NCBI GenBank assembly: GCA_023138875.1
Contig: JAGLOO010000006.1
Span: 62,001 to 126,000 of the forward strand
DNA: 64,000 nucleotides
Direction: 5' to 3'
DNA from: Bacteroidales bacterium
GTDB lineage: Bacteria; Bacteroidota; Bacteroidia; Bacteroidales; GCA-2748055
This document shows, piece after piece, positions 9,661 to 17,955 of this stretch. Positions within the stretch are counted from its first letter, which is position 1, and the number at the start of each line of letters is the position of its first letter. Position numbers and translations under genes: made by a program. The notes under the pieces are model-generated. The model ran no database searches and was not told the origin of the DNA. It was given only the letters and a program-made list of their open reading frames with translations.

Positions 9661-10708
9661 AATTGCTGTATTGCCCGGAGACGGGATCGGACCTGAGATC
9701 GTAGAACAGGCCATCAAGGTATTGAATGCTGTTGGTAAGAAATTCAACCACCGATTCGACTTCACCGAAGCCCTGGTCGGAGCCACTGCCATTGACCGGG
9801 TGGGTAATCCGTTTCCCGAAGAGACTTTCCAGCTTTGCATGGATTCCGATGCGGTCCTGTTCGGGGCCATCGGCGATCCGAAATACGACAATGATCCAAA
9901 AGCTAAGGTAAGGCCTGAACAGGGATTGCTGGCCATGCGCAAAAAGCTTGGGCTTTATGCCAACATTCGTCCGGTTACCACCTTCAAATCGCTGATCCAC
10001 AAATCCCCGCTTCGCCGGGACCTGGTAGAGGGTGCCGATTTCGTGGTGATCAGGGAACTCACTGGTGGTATTTACTTTGGTGAACCAAGGGGCCGGTCAG
10101 AGGATCAGAATACAGCCTATGACACCTGCACCTATACCAGAGAAGAGGTCCAGCGGATTGTGAAACTAGGGTTTGAATATGCAGCAAAGAGAAACAAAAG
10201 GCTGACAGTTGTTGACAAAGCCAACGTACTGGCAACCTCCAGGTTATGGAGAGAGACCGTTCAGGAAATGACTCCGGATCATCCCGATATCGAAGTGGAT
10301 TATATGTTCGTGGACAATGCTGCCATGCAGATCATCCAGTGGCCCAGGAAATTCGATGTCATGGTCACCGAGAACATGTTCGGAGACATCCTGTCAGATG
10401 AAGCCAGTGTAATCACCGGATCACTGGGACTGCTACCCTCTGCATCCGTAGGTATTCACACATCGGTATTTGAGCCCATCCACGGCTCCTACCCGCAGGC
10501 TGCCGGAAAAGACATTGCCAATCCACTGGCTACGGTGCTTTCTGCTGCCATGTTGCTGGAAATTTCCCTGAACCTGACCACAGAGGCCAGTGCCATAAGG
10601 GAGGTAGTAGACCGGTCCATCGAAGAAGGCGTTATCACCGAGGACATTGCAGAAGGGAAAGCTTACAGGACGTCAGAGGTGGGTGACTGGCTGGCGGAGA
10701 ATTTGTAA
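9650..10708 (+). CDS. leuB: 3-isopropylmalate dehydrogenase
   Basis: NAD-dependent oxidative decarboxylation of 3-isopropylmalate to 2-oxoisocaproate. 352 residues, normal for LeuB. Visible motifs: GDGIGPE near the N-terminus, the substrate arginines in [22 protein letters not shown], and the metal-binding [11 protein letters not shown] and [11 protein letters not shown]. The ATG at 9650 lies inside the end of the upstream synthase gene (11 bp overlap), indicating coupled translation. It is the last gene of the operon and is convergent with the GNAT-like gene three bases downstream. Confidence 0.97.
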   Translation: MDYKIAVLPGDGIGPEIVEQAIKVLNAVGKKFNHRFDFTEALVGATAIDRVGNPFPEETFQLCMDSDAVLFGAIGDPKYDNDPKAKVRPEQGLLAMRKKLGLYANIRPVTTFKSLIHKSPLRRDLVEGADFVVIRELTGGIYFGEPRGRSEDQNTAYDTCTYTREEVQRIVKLGFEYAAKRNKRLTVVDKANVLATSRLWRETVQEMTPDHPDIEVDYMFVDNAAMQIIQWPRKFDVMVTENMFGDILSDEASVITGSLGLLPSASVGIHTSVFEPIHGSYPQAAGKDIANPLATVLSAAMLLEISLNLTTEASAIREVVDRSIEEGVITEDIAEGKAYRTSEVGDWLAENL

Positions 10709-10711
10709 CAT

Positions 10712-11290
10712 CTATTCTTTCACTTCCCGTTTCAGGAACCAGACATTGATCCCTGCTTCCCGGTCATCCCATTTGTGATAGATATCAAAGCCCACGTACG
10801 TATATAGCTTCAGGACCTTTTCCACAGTTGTTTCAATCAAAATGGGAAGCTGTAGTTTTTTCGAAAGGCCGAAGAGATGATTACGAATATCTGCCAGGCC
10901 CCTGATGCTGGTCTTGTCCTGCACACTTCCGAGTATCCATACATAAATATAATCATCATAGTCAGGCCGCAGGCTTTTAATATACTTTTCCCTCTTCAGT
11001 GTCGGAAACAACTGGGATGGTTTGATGGCCTTCAAAAACATCTTGCCATATTTAAGGTAATCAATCAGCCCCCTGCGATACTGGCTATTTCTATAATAGA
11101 ACAGGACTGTTGTTTTATCTTCAGAAAGATAGATTCCATCAAATTTCCCTACCAGCTCGTATGCATATTCGGTCATCAGGCGGATGCTCCTGGCGGGATT
11201 TCTCTTCTTCATAATTGCTTGTACCCGGGGATTCTGCTCAAACGCATTGGATACAATACTGATGATGATATCGCGATCGGACTTCTCCAT
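10712..11290 (-). CDS. GNAT-like acetyltransferase
   Basis: 192 residues with no signal peptide or membrane segment, so cytoplasmic. The C-terminal half (ILIETTVEKVLKLYTYVGFD) has the helix-turn-strand shape of the last acetyl-CoA-binding part of GNAT folds, and KFDGIYLSEDKTTVLFYYRN resembles the central GNAT strands. The classic R/Q-x-x-G-x-G/A pyrophosphate loop is not obvious, so activity is uncertain. Convergent with leuB and upstream of the broken phosphatase. The assignment is fold-level inference only. Confidence 0.6.
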   Translation of the reverse strand: MEKSDRDIIISIVSNAFEQNPRVQAIMKKRNPARSIRLMTEYAYELVGKFDGIYLSEDKTTVLFYYRNSQYRRGLIDYLKYGKMFLKAIKPSQLFPTLKREKYIKSLRPDYDDYIYVWILGSVQDKTSIRGLADIRNHLFGLSKKLQLPILIETTVEKVLKLYTYVGFDIYHKWDDREAGINVWFLKREVKE

Positions 11291-11320
11291 AAAATTGATC
11301 AGAAATTACTGTTTACCCTA

Positions 11321-12224
11321 TTACTCCGAAAGCAATAGGGATACTAATTTGTGAAAAATTTCAGTATTTTCATAAACTCCGGCGAAATTTTCTGCTCCGG
11401 GACCAAAAGCAAATACAGGGACAAGTGTTGCAGAGTGATTGGCCCGCCCAATCGATCTGCGATCCTTCGATCATCAGAAAGTATCCTTTCTCATCCGACG
11501 ACAGGAAATCAACCGCAATGGCTGACGCGTCTTCCAGGAAGCCACCCCTTCCTTCCAGCATGGTCAGCATTCGATCAGCAGCCAGCAGGAAACCATACCG
11601 ATCATCAGGCTGGGGATTCCTGATCTTTTTCAGTTTAGAGAAATTGACTTTCACACCGTTCGCATTGAAATGATCCATTCCGGTACTATCCAGGAAATAC
11701 TTTAATCCACCCCCTGCAAAAAAGTCAATATCTGATTTCAAGAGGTCCATGGCAATTTCCCTCTGCATGTAACGGTCAGGTACATGCGCATAAAATCCTG
11801 CCGGCGTGGCATCGGTAATGGATGAAGTGGCTATAACTCCGGTCAGGTATCCCAGTTCTGAAACAATCTCTACAATGTTTTCCCGTGGTATGCTATCCAT
11901 ACCAACCCCGATAGCCATATTGTATGTCTTAGTCCCCGTACTCAAAGCAGTGGCTGCAGCAGAAGATTGTGTCACAGGATCTGACCCTGAAGAGGTCCTG
12001 GCAAGTCCAATGTACCTGAAACGGCTGAAGGACGGTTCCTCATCCATATAATAATAAGTTGCTGAAACCTGTGAAAGGCCCATCCCGTCTCCGATCATCA
12101 GGATAACATTGCGGGGTTTGTCGCTCTTTGCAGCTTCCGACGGTTCCTGGGTATAAGCAAAACCGGAAGGAATCAATAGGACCAATATAAATTTTAAATG
12201 CCTCATTATCTGTTCAAAAATCAA
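11321..12224 (-). pseudogene. Alkaline phosphatase (PhoA family), internal deletion and frameshift
   Basis: The N-terminal ~260 residues are a normal secreted PhoA-type phosphatase: signal peptide, NVILMIGDGMG metal/active-site start, the nucleophile block PVTQSSAAATALSTGTKT, and SQIDWAG. The frame then runs into unrelated sequence and stops at 11370. In the next frame, HSATLVPVFAFGPGAE and YENTEIFHKL, the true C-terminus, continue to a stop at 11321. About 80-120 residues between the SQIDWAG aspartate and the last metal histidine are missing, including the expected TADHETGG metal block. The enzyme must be inactive. The ATG at 12206 is an alternative start closer to the signal peptide. Confidence 0.85.
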
Positions 12225-12287
12225 TCATACATAATCTGTATTCACAATAATCACTCCAAACTGGAAATGTTCCTGATAAATTCAGAC

Positions 12288-13349
12288 CTACCGGCATGTA
12301 GTTGCAATTTCACGTTCTATGAACCTCTCCCTTGATGCCTGGGAAAAAAAACCCTCGATATAGTCTGTCATATCCAGTTTAGCTTCTTCATCCAGGAGTT
12401 CAAATTCATTGATGAGTTCGATAATCTCTTTCCTGAATGATTCGAGATCACTGATGGCCTCCAGGTGCACAAGCTTACTCCTGCAGGGGCCAAGGAAATA
12501 CCTCTCCCTCACTGAATTGATCCCCAGGTTCTCTCCCGGAATGGCATAGTGGGCATTCACCAGACCGGTGTAGTCAAAATCATAAGGTACCGGGACAAAA
12601 CCTACAGGACCTCCCGGTCTGTTCATGGCCAGGATCTTCAGGTTGTGTTGGCCGGTTACCGAATAATCCCCATTGCCAATCATGTACTGGAACATGGCCA
12701 TTTGGTCCATGATATCCCGGTTAACTGTCCGTATAGACAGCTTATCGCTTTTAACAATCCTAGCATTGAACCTGGCTGCCAGAATTTCATTCGGTTCGAT
12801 TAAAAAAGCCCAGCTCTCGGTCATTTTGTTTTTCCTGCCCGTATCAATGTACCTCAACCTTACCAGGCGGGTCCTGAAACTGTATGGAGAAATAAGGTTA
12901 TAAATCCTGTAAACCAAGTATTCCCGCAATACGTAGTCTGAATATTGCTGTGCACCCCTGCACCTGGTAACCATCTTCATCCTGCGGACATCTTTCAGCT
13001 CCTCCGTTTCAATGCCTGAATACCTGATGTTAAGCCAGAATGGCGGGGTCGTACAATTGTCCCTTCTGTAGATACCCCTGGCCTTCACCCTTACCGGGTG
13101 GGTCACCTGGAATGTGTCATTTACAATACAAGTCATCTTAGCAGGCTGGTACTTCTCCTTTTGCCGTGTTCTCTGGAAAGTCTTTACATCAAACTGCAGA
13201 GTTAGATTAAGCGGCTCATCCAGATCGAAGAGAGATTCATACACTTTCAGCGTATCCTCGAATGAAGGTTGGATTTCGTACTGGGCTGTGAGCGGTCCGG
13301 AGGTTAAAAAAAAAATACAGGTAATTATAATGCAGTTTTTCATTACCAA
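12288..13349 (-). CDS. Secreted CotH-kinase-like protein, copy 2
   Basis: Paralog of 4826-5887: the same 353-residue length, signal peptide (cleavage near GPLTAQ) and block order VRVKARGIYRR, RMKMVTRCRGAQQYSDY, YLVYRIYN, TGQHNLKIL, PVPYDFDYTG and PGENLGINSVRERYFLGPC. Three cysteines in the shared blocks (after R-R, in THCRG/TRCRG and in the FLG-C block) plus a C-terminal Cys are candidates for disulfides. Identity is highest around the presumed catalytic TG-HN and DFDYTG motifs, which argues for retained function in both copies. As for copy 1, the kinase reading is inferred from motif order. Confidence 0.7.
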   Translation of the reverse strand: MVMKNCIIITCIFFLTSGPLTAQYEIQPSFEDTLKVYESLFDLDEPLNLTLQFDVKTFQRTRQKEKYQPAKMTCIVNDTFQVTHPVRVKARGIYRRDNCTTPPFWLNIRYSGIETEELKDVRRMKMVTRCRGAQQYSDYVLREYLVYRIYNLISPYSFRTRLVRLRYIDTGRKNKMTESWAFLIEPNEILAARFNARIVKSDKLSIRTVNRDIMDQMAMFQYMIGNGDYSVTGQHNLKILAMNRPGGPVGFVPVPYDFDYTGLVNAHYAIPGENLGINSVRERYFLGPCRSKLVHLEAISDLESFRKEIIELINEFELLDEEAKLDMTDYIEGFFSQASRERFIEREIATTCR

Positions 13350-13435
13350 GTATTTTAACCAATAGACTGTTATCCGGCAATTATGTTACTGATAAAATTG
13401 AAATTTTCAAAAAATCCACTTAAATATTTGCTACT

Positions 13436-16240
13436 TCAATCCTTTATGCATCGAATGGAATACCCCGCATTGGGATACCAGCGAAGCTTTGTTATTTTAT
13501 AACCAGAGTAAAAAATGGAGTAGTTCCATCTCTGTGTAGGAAAAACATCAGCTATATCAGATGTCCACCACTTACCATATACTCTAATATCTGAAAAACC
13601 TCCGTCTTCATCCCGTTCACCCCCTGGTAATGCTGTGAATCCAAATTCATTGGTGGAACCTTCATTGCCATTCCAATGCTCATTACCAACCTCCTTAAGC
13701 TTTGCTCCGGCAATATCACTCCCCCCGGCAAATTCTATCAATACATTCCATTCTGCATCACCTGGCACATGCCAGTTATCCGGACAAATATTCCGGTTAT
13801 CATCCACTGCAATCCAATTATAAAGAGCTCCGTATACAGTTCCGTAAGTGCTTATATCATTGCTATAATAACAATAAGCTCCTTCAGATGTTGCGGTCCA
13901 ATCGAGAATACCAGTAAGTTGAGGGATCTGATCTCCATTGGCATAGTGTGTTACCTTCAGATTTTCAGCCATCCATGTCTGAGTACCAATGACCAAAGTT
14001 TGGTACACATTTCCATCAATATCAGTTACTGATTCACCCATGTCCATGGTGGTGAAACTTATTTCATCCCCGTATGCGGTTCCGGTACCATTTGTTGCAT
14101 AGGCTCTCACATAATAGGTAGTACTGGCATCCAGACCGATCAAGATACTGGTAAAACTGCCATTCCCACCTCCATCTGTTGTATAATTCCCGGTAAGGTC
14201 AGGATTTGGGGAGGTACTCCAACAAACACCTCGTGCAACAACCAACGATCCTCCATCATCAGTAATGTTCCCTCCACTCTTAGCGCTGTTGGTTGCAATA
14301 CTGTTTGCTGAAGTCGTTGTTAAGGTAGGTAATGAAGGAGAGGTGCTGGTTGTGAAACTCACCTCATTTCCATAAGCTGTACCCTGTCCGTTGGTGGCAT
14401 AGGCCCGCATATAATAGAGGGAATTGGGACTTAAACCAGTAACAGAGCTGGTGTAACTGCCTGTTCCGGAACCATCGGTGGTATGATCACCAACAAGATC
14501 CGGACCCGGAGATGTACTCCAGCATACCCCCCTTGCAATGACTGAAGAACCCCCGTCGTCTGTGACATTCCCCCCACTCACTGCACTATTCTCTGTAATG
14601 CTGGTGGCTGAAGCAGTGGTCAGTGTGGGAAGGAAGAGGGATTGGTCAGTTGTGAAACTCTCTTCATTTCCATAGGATGTTCCTTCTCCATTGGTGGCAT
14701 ATGCTCTCACGTAATATGTTGTGTTGGCGGTAAGCCCGGTTATTGAACTTGTATAAGTACCTGTACCTGTTCCATCTGTGGTATTGCTATCCGTAAGATC
14801 CGGATTATGAGAGGTACTCCAGCAAACGCCCCGGGCAGTTATGGCAGATCCGCCATCATCTGTAATGTTTCCTCCGCTTACCGCACTGCTTTCCGTGATG
14901 CTGCTAACCGATGTGGTTGTCAGAGTTGGCAGATAGTGTGCCTGATCGGTTGTAAAACCCTCTTCCGAACCATAGGAAGTTCCCTCGCTGTTGGTTGCAT
15001 AGGCTCTCACATAATAGGTGGTATTAGGACTCAACCCGGTGATTGAACTTGTAAATATGCCTGTACCGGTCCCATCAACAGTGAAACCATGGCTTAGATC
15101 CGGATTATGAGAAGTACTCCAGCAAACACCACGGGCAATGACTGATGAGCCACCATCATCTGTAATGGTTCCTCCGCTGACAGCACTGTTCTCGGTAATA
15201 CCGGAAGCTGCTGTTGTTGTTAACACAGGCAGAGAGGCCGACTGACTGGTGGTTGAAAAATTCAGTTCATCGCCGTAAAAGGTTTCGCTGCTATTGGTGG
15301 CATATGCCCGAACATAATAGGTGGTACCCGGGCTCAGACCTGAGATAGAACTTGTGAAACTACCGATCCCGGTACCATCCATAGTCTTGCTGTCCGAGAT
15401 GGTCGGATTCTGGGAAGTACTCCAGCAAACACCACGGGCTGCAATTTCTGAACCACCATCATTCGTGATATTGCCTCCGCTCACAGCACTATTCATCGTG
15501 ATGCCGGTAATTGCCTCTGTGGCTATGGATACACTTCCCGGTGGAGTACTCACCTGGTGTTGATCACTATAGCTGGTGGCCGCACTGGAAGTTGCGTATG
15601 CCCTGATGTAAAAAGCAGTATCAGGAGCAAGGCCGGTAATATAACTGGTAAAGGAACCTGTGCCGGAGCCATCGGTTGTGCAATCGTGATCAGTTGTAGG
15701 ATTCTGTTCAAGGCTCCAGCACACTCCACGTGCAGTTACTTGCTCACCGCCATCATCAGTCACTATGATTGAGATCTCAAGGGTATCGTTTTCATATTCT
15801 CCAACCGATTCAATGGCGACCACCGGTGAGGTGGGAGTCAGCATCGTAACGCTGATCTGATCACCATAATAATTCTCATCGGAGGCTATAGCATAAGCCC
15901 TTATATAATAGGTCGTGCCGCTTTGTAGATTGAGAATAGAGTCTGAAAAACTACCCGCGGCTGTCCGTGAACCAAGCTGGGTATTGTCATTGATTATGGT
16001 TGGATTTTCAGAGGTGTTAAAACAAAATCCATGTTGTTCGATCTTACCATCACCAATATCAACAACTTTTCCCTGAATGATACAAAATGTGTAGCCCACC
16101 TCCGTGATTGATCCAGTTTCGACTTTCACTTTTAATTCCTGCTCAACAGGCTTGCAGGAGGAGAGTGAGATGATAATGGCAACAAATCCAAACTTGAAAA
16201 TCCGTGCTACAAATTGAAATCTTGTTGAGGTCCGGTTCAT
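13436..16240 (-). CDS. Lipoprotein with seven ~100-residue repeats and a C-terminal FISUMP domain
   Basis: About 934 residues. I use the ATG at 16240 because the upstream in-frame start at 16306 would overlap the caspase gene, whereas 16240 begins just before an N-terminal signal with lipobox SLSSC (Cys29). Seven repeats follow, each with an ARGVCWSTS-NP core, a TDGTGTGSF loop and a YYVRAYATN end, resembling fibronectin-III-like surface repeats. The last ~200 residues are a Fibrobacter succinogenes major paralogous (FISUMP) domain, with TWMAENLKV, CPDNWHVPGDAEW and YSIRCIKD. Third gene of cassette 1; its paralog at 25510-27444 has four repeats. Probably surface-exposed adhesive or structural protein; this role is inference. 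Confidence 0.87.
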   Translation of the reverse strand: MNRTSTRFQFVARIFKFGFVAIIISLSSCKPVEQELKVKVETGSITEVGYTFCIIQGKVVDIGDGKIEQHGFCFNTSENPTIINDNTQLGSRTAAGSFSDSILNLQSGTTYYIRAYAIASDENYYGDQISVTMLTPTSPVVAIESVGEYENDTLEISIIVTDDGGEQVTARGVCWSLEQNPTTDHDCTTDGSGTGSFTSYITGLAPDTAFYIRAYATSSAATSYSDQHQVSTPPGSVSIATEAITGITMNSAVSGGNITNDGGSEIAARGVCWSTSQNPTISDSKTMDGTGIGSFTSSISGLSPGTTYYVRAYATNSSETFYGDELNFSTTSQSASLPVLTTTAASGITENSAVSGGTITDDGGSSVIARGVCWSTSHNPDLSHGFTVDGTGTGIFTSSITGLSPNTTYYVRAYATNSEGTSYGSEEGFTTDQAHYLPTLTTTSVSSITESSAVSGGNITDDGGSAITARGVCWSTSHNPDLTDSNTTDGTGTGTYTSSITGLTANTTYYVRAYATNGEGTSYGNEESFTTDQSLFLPTLTTASATSITENSAVSGGNVTDDGGSSVIARGVCWSTSPGPDLVGDHTTDGSGTGSYTSSVTGLSPNSLYYMRAYATNGQGTAYGNEVSFTTSTSPSLPTLTTTSANSIATNSAKSGGNITDDGGSLVVARGVCWSTSPNPDLTGNYTTDGGGNGSFTSILIGLDASTTYYVRAYATNGTGTAYGDEISFTTMDMGESVTDIDGNVYQTLVIGTQTWMAENLKVTHYANGDQIPQLTGILDWTATSEGAYCYYSNDISTYGTVYGALYNWIAVDDNRNICPDNWHVPGDAEWNVLIEFAGGSDIAGAKLKEVGNEHWNGNEGSTNEFGFTALPGGERDEDGGFSDIRVYGKWWTSDIADVFPTQRWNYSIFYSGYKITKLRWYPNAGYSIRCIKD
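14047..16090 (-). repeat. Seven in-gene tandem repeats of about 297-300 bp
   Basis: The anchor encoding the YYVRAYATN-type segment recurs near 14098, 14398, 14698, 14998, 15298, 15595 and 15891, a nearly constant period. Units in the middle (14100-15300) are the most alike at the DNA level, sharing runs close to 20 bases; the outer units are more divergent. This suggests recent expansion in the middle of the array by unequal recombination. Confidence 0.85.
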
Positions 16241-16268
16241 TGCAAAATTGGTATTAGTTTGAGAGAAC

Positions 16269-17117
16269 TTACTGTTTGATAAAAATAAAGTCCCCCCCCT
16301 GATCACCTACATTCCTGATCTCTCCATATTGGGGTATGGCATCGCTGTTATTAATTACAGCCAATCTAAGACTGCTGAACAATTGCTCCGATGAAAGATA
16401 TTCCTTTCTATTCTTCTCTAATCTTTCCAATAAATATTTTGTGAATGAACTCTGATCCGGTACCTCCGTGAGGGACCCGCTGGTCATGGCCTTCCGGCTG
16501 GGGTATTCATAGAGTATTTTAATGGCTCTGGGAGCATCCTCAAATGCTTTTCGGGTCTTAAATATGGATCCTCCAAAACAGGCATCAGTAATCAGCAATG
16601 TATGCCTGGTATTTATTGCTTTCAGATAATCAACCAGGGTGCTGTTTCGAAACCAATCAGCTTTAGAGATCTTCCTTGCATCAGACGGAAGCCAGAATCC
16701 AATATTTGCTCCCTCATCCCAAAAGCCGTGACCTGCATAAAAGATTAACAGGTTGTCATCCGGTGTAACCACCCTCGAAAGATAATCCAGGGAATAAATA
16801 ATGTCTTCCCGTTTTGGATTCTCCAGAAACTGAATGTTGTCTTTTTCAAAGGTGTACATGGTGGTCAAGACATCCAACAGAGCTTGCGCATCCTTTAAGG
16901 GATTTTCCAGGGAAGATATGGCGGGATCTGCATAGTTGTTTACACCGATGATCAAACCGAAATACCTGGCCTCTCTGGTAATCTCCTCAATTAATGGCTG
17001 ATCTATAAGTTTCTGTCCTAACTGAATGAATACTTTCTCACTTTTGAATTCCTGGGCCGAAGCATTGTTTAGGTGCAACAGAGAACATGCGATCAAACAT
17101 ATAGTTTTCAGTTTCAT
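16269..17117 (-). CDS. Secreted caspase-family (C14) cysteine peptidase, cassette 1
   Basis: 282 residues with a signal peptide (cleavage near NNASAQ), so it should act outside the cytoplasm. After a short linker the p20-like caspase domain begins at YFGLIIGVNNY. The catalytic dyad is intact: His130 in FYAGHG and Cys180 in ITDACFGG, with the substrate-pocket block GFWLPSDA between. The C-terminal part (SSFTKYLLERL, SSEQLFSSLRLAVINNSDAIPQYGEI) is nearly the same as in the caspase at 24344-25492. It lacks the Ig-like insert that the second copy carries ahead of the peptidase domain. Second gene of the cassette, 30 bp after the SUMF1-companion gene. Substrate unknown. Confidence 0.9.
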   Translation of the reverse strand: MKLKTICLIACSLLHLNNASAQEFKSEKVFIQLGQKLIDQPLIEEITREARYFGLIIGVNNYADPAISSLENPLKDAQALLDVLTTMYTFEKDNIQFLENPKREDIIYSLDYLSRVVTPDDNLLIFYAGHGFWDEGANIGFWLPSDARKISKADWFRNSTLVDYLKAINTRHTLLITDACFGGSIFKTRKAFEDAPRAIKILYEYPSRKAMTSGSLTEVPDQSSFTKYLLERLEKNRKEYLSSEQLFSSLRLAVINNSDAIPQYGEIRNVGDQGGDFIFIKQ

Positions 17118-17147
17118 AACCCGAGATCCATTTTATACCATTATCAG

Positions 17148-17933
17148 TTAAAAAGTGTACCTGAGTGAAAGCATTGGGATATTAGAAGAGCTCTCATAAT
17201 TTGTACCAATAGAAATGCCCTTTAGTTGCACAGTAGAGGAATGATTATCCTCAGGTTTAGCCCCTACTATGGTCCAGATGATGTCTGCCACCCATATGCC
17301 AGTAGCTGTAAACACCATCACAACAGAGAGTTGACCCTGCCTCAACGACTTATTATAATAGTTTTCCCTCTCTGCCTTGTCGCTTGAGTCCAGGTAGTTT
17401 TGATAGTTCACATAAGATCTCTGATTGTAAATCAATGAACCCGCTAATGCCCCGTAACCGGCAACACCTTTAATCCAATGAGGTTGTCCCGGATTCAGTT
17501 TTGATAATCCCCAACCAGGAAAGGCAGCTGACCTCATAACAGCACCCATCCTGCTAATCTCCTGTGTCTTCGCTCCAATCTCCTCAATCATAATCCTTTT
17601 TCCGAATATTTGCACAGAAACTCCCTGATCCATTGAAATGTTGTCAGCTATCAGATTCCACCTGATCTGCTTATTCATACCTCCGGTCACATTCTCACCA
17701 ATATCCCCGGTCACAGATTTTGGTTCAATGGATTTTCCGCTGGAGTCAGTGACCTCAATTCGGACATGATACCTTTCTGCACGATGACTATCCAGTATAT
17801 CATATGAAATAAGAAGATAACCATCCTTTACGCTCAGATCAGGTTTTGAAAATCCTGGATTTTGTTGAGCTTCGCCATGGATAGATAAGATCAACAGAAG
17901 CAGCGTTATGCTAAGGGGTGCGAAATGCCTCAT
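17148..17933 (-). CDS. SUMF1-companion beta-domain / two-helix membrane protein, cassette 1
   Basis: About 261 residues from the ATG at 17933, which avoids overlap with the S9 peptidase and places the signal peptide at the N-terminus (cleavage near IHGEAQ). The first ~110 residues form a beta-sandwich with VTGDIGENVTGGMNKQIRW, the sequence usually found N-terminal to formylglycine/SUMF1-type domains in Bacteroidota. The second half holds the block AAFPGWGLSKLNPGQPHWIKG and two hydrophobic segments (GVAGYGALAGSLIY, VVMVFTATGIWVADIIW), resembling DUF5683-type membrane domains. First gene of cassette 1, 22 bp after the S9 peptidase stop. A role in anchoring or presenting the caspase is inference. 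Confidence 0.78.
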   Translation of the reverse strand: MRHFAPLSITLLLLILSIHGEAQQNPGFSKPDLSVKDGYLLISYDILDSHRAERYHVRIEVTDSSGKSIEPKSVTGDIGENVTGGMNKQIRWNLIADNISMDQGVSVQIFGKRIMIEEIGAKTQEISRMGAVMRSAAFPGWGLSKLNPGQPHWIKGVAGYGALAGSLIYNQRSYVNYQNYLDSSDKAERENYYNKSLRQGQLSVVMVFTATGIWVADIIWTIVGAKPEDNHSSTVQLKGISIGTNYESSSNIPMLSLRYTF

Positions 17934-17955
17934 ATCCAAATATAGCAAAGAAATC

